Below, in pieces: positions 62,943 through 64,000 of a stretch of DNA of 64,000 nucleotides. This stretch comes from Methylobacterium frigidaeris (GTDB lineage Bacteria; Pseudomonadota; Alphaproteobacteria; Rhizobiales; Beijerinckiaceae). Under the pieces are notes generated by a model. The model saw only the letters and a list, made by a program, of their open reading frames with translations, did not search any database and was not told where the DNA came from. The stretch spans positions 62,001-126,000 of the forward strand of contig NZ_BPQJ01000007.1 of the NCBI RefSeq assembly GCF_022179185.1, written 5' to 3'. Positions within the stretch are counted from its first letter, which is position 1. The number at the start of each line of letters is the position of its first letter. A program made the translations under genes and the position numbers.

Positions 62943-64000
62943 CACTTGACCTGCGAGGCCTTGTAGTAGCCGCTGTCGACCAGGATCGTCTGCCAGTTGG
63001 ACTTGTCGACCGTCACCGGCTTCAGCAGGTAGGACGGCACTACCTTGACGCCGTTGTTGTAGGTCTTGGTGTCGTTGACCGGGACCTGGCCGCCGGTCGA
63101 GATCGCGTCGACCATGTCGCTCGTCACCTTGGCGAGCTCCCGGGTGTCCTTGAACACCGTCATGCTCTGGTCGCCGCGTACGATCGCCTTGACGGAGGGA
63201 ACCTCGGCGTCCTGGCCGGTGATGACCGGCATCGGCTGGTCGGACGAGCCGTACCCGACGCCCCTCAGCGACGAGATGATGCCGATCGAGATGCCGTCAT
63301 AGGGCGAGAGCACCGCGTCGAGGCGCTTGTTGCCGTAGAAGGCGGAGAGCAGGTTGTCCATCCGGGCCTGGGCCGCGGCGCCGTCCCAGCGCAGGGTCGA
63401 GACCTTGTCCATCCCGAGCTGCTTGCTCGGCACCGTCAGCTTGCCGGAATCGATGTAGGGCTTCAGCACCGACATCGCGCCGTCGTAGAAGAAGTAGGCG
63501 TTGTTGTCGTCGGGAGAGCCGCCGAACAGTTCGATGGTGAACGGCCCCTTGCCGTCCTTGAGGCCGAGCTTGTCGACGATGTAGCTGCCCTGGAGCACAC
63601 CGACCTGGAAGTTGTCGAAGGTGGCGTAGTAATCGACGTTCTTCGAGCCACGGATCAGGCGGTCATAGGCGATGACCTTGATGCCGCGGTCGCTCGCCTG
63701 CTGCAGCGCGTCCGACAGGGTGGTGCCGTCGATCGCCGCGATCACCAGCACCTTGGCGCCGGTGGTGATCATGTTCTCGATCTGCGAGAGCTGGTTCGGG
63801 ATATCGTCCTCGGCGTATTGCAGGTCGGCGGTGTAGCCCTTGGCCTTGAGCGCCTGGACCAGGCCCTGGCCGTCGGCGATCCAGCGCGCCGAGGACTTCG
63901 TCGGCATCGACACGCCGATCTTGCCCTTCTGCTGGGCTTGATCCTTCTGCTGGGCCTGCGCCGGGGATGCGAGCATCGCGGCAGCCATCAGGGCTCCGCC
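62942..64000 (-). CDS. chvE: ChvE-type periplasmic sugar-binding protein (N-terminus off the window)
   Basis: The C-terminal ~348 residues are present. The visible part begins inside a signal peptide ([14 protein letters not shown]), whose true start lies to the right. The mature protein matches Agrobacterium ChvE block by block from memory: [76 protein letters not shown] and [20 protein letters not shown]. The list ends with [15 protein letters not shown]. In Agrobacterium ChvE also docks on VirA to sense plant sugars; here only uptake and chemotaxis roles can be suggested. Confidence 0.93.
   Translation of the reverse strand, partial: GGALMAAAMLASPAQAQQKDQAQQKGKIGVSMPTKSSARWIADGQGLVQALKAKGYTADLQYAEDDIPNQLSQIENMITTGAKVLVIAAIDGTTLSDALQQASDRGIKVIAYDRLIRGSKNVDYYATFDNFQVGVLQGSYIVDKLGLKDGKGPFTIELFGGSPDDNNAYFFYDGAMSVLKPYIDSGKLTVPSKQLGMDKVSTLRWDGAAAQARMDNLLSAFYGNKRLDAVLSPYDGISIGIISSLRGVGYGSSDQPMPVITGQDAEVPSVKAIVRGDQSMTVFKDTRELAKVTSDMVDAISTGGQVPVNDTKTYNNGVKVVPSYLLKPVTVDKSNWQTILVDSGYYKASQVK

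Noticed and set aside
61023..62966. A 647-codon plus-strand frame
   Set aside because: Antisense to the sugar-transport ATPase and permease genes with complete motifs.

Overview
The window is about 70% G+C, densely coded on both strands, and reads as chromosome from an alphaproteobacterium of the Hyphomicrobiales (Rhizobiales), most likely Methylobacterium-like. This assignment is inferred from the gene complement: an HWE histidine kinase, a PdhS/PleC-like kinase, a ChvE-type sugar importer, an rnpB-rsmH-ftsL-ftsI arrangement, and DUF1203, DUF6502 and BKACE proteins. No 16S rRNA or other definitive marker is present.

Left edge (1-3.3 kb): the last 20 nt of a tRNA-Gly gene are followed by a pile of broken insertion sequences: an IS3 remnant, an IS30 remnant and a complete-length IS6 element whose transposase carries an amber stop. 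After these come a short orphan peptide plus terminator, a small hypothetical gene and a decayed mgtC. This is a genome-plasticity hotspot next to a tRNA.

3.5-24 kb is mostly housekeeping. It holds an XRE regulator, metK and trmB; an HWE sensor kinase; sodB; a ChbG/HpnK-type deacetylase divergent from a GT2 glycosyltransferase and the lipid II flippase murJ; a haloacid dehalogenase; an MHS-type transporter divergent from an orphan solute-binding protein; an unusual membrane-anchored TAXI receptor; typA/bipA; and a phospholipase D-like/EEP pair that overlap tail to tail.

24-34 kb holds the front part of the division and cell wall cluster on the minus strand: rsmH-ftsL-ftsI-murE-murF-mraY-murD, with four translationally coupled junctions. 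It is preceded by the RNase P RNA and has no recognisable mraZ.

34-50 kb carries gloA, pepN, a PdhS-like PAS sensor kinase, a DUF1203 protein, a chemoreceptor and a coupled response regulator-histidine kinase-glnE operon. It also has a DUF1275 membrane protein and a single-domain response regulator.

50-64 kb contains a PPOX-fold protein, a SCO1/SenC-like protein, a BKACE enzyme, a lytic transglycosylase with a long Pro/Ala tail and a DUF5666-DUF6502 operon. Facing the operon are two tiny membrane proteins and an outer-membrane beta-barrel. The gap between them carries three copies of a 17-bp inverted repeat, the most promising candidate for an undescribed regulatory circuit here. The window ends with aroQ, a LysR regulator and a ChvE-type multiple-sugar ABC transporter that runs off the right edge.

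A second notable signal is a dispersed element of about 125 bp, present in two copies (14.8 and 48.2 kb). In both cases it starts exactly at the stop codon of a minus-strand membrane-protein gene.
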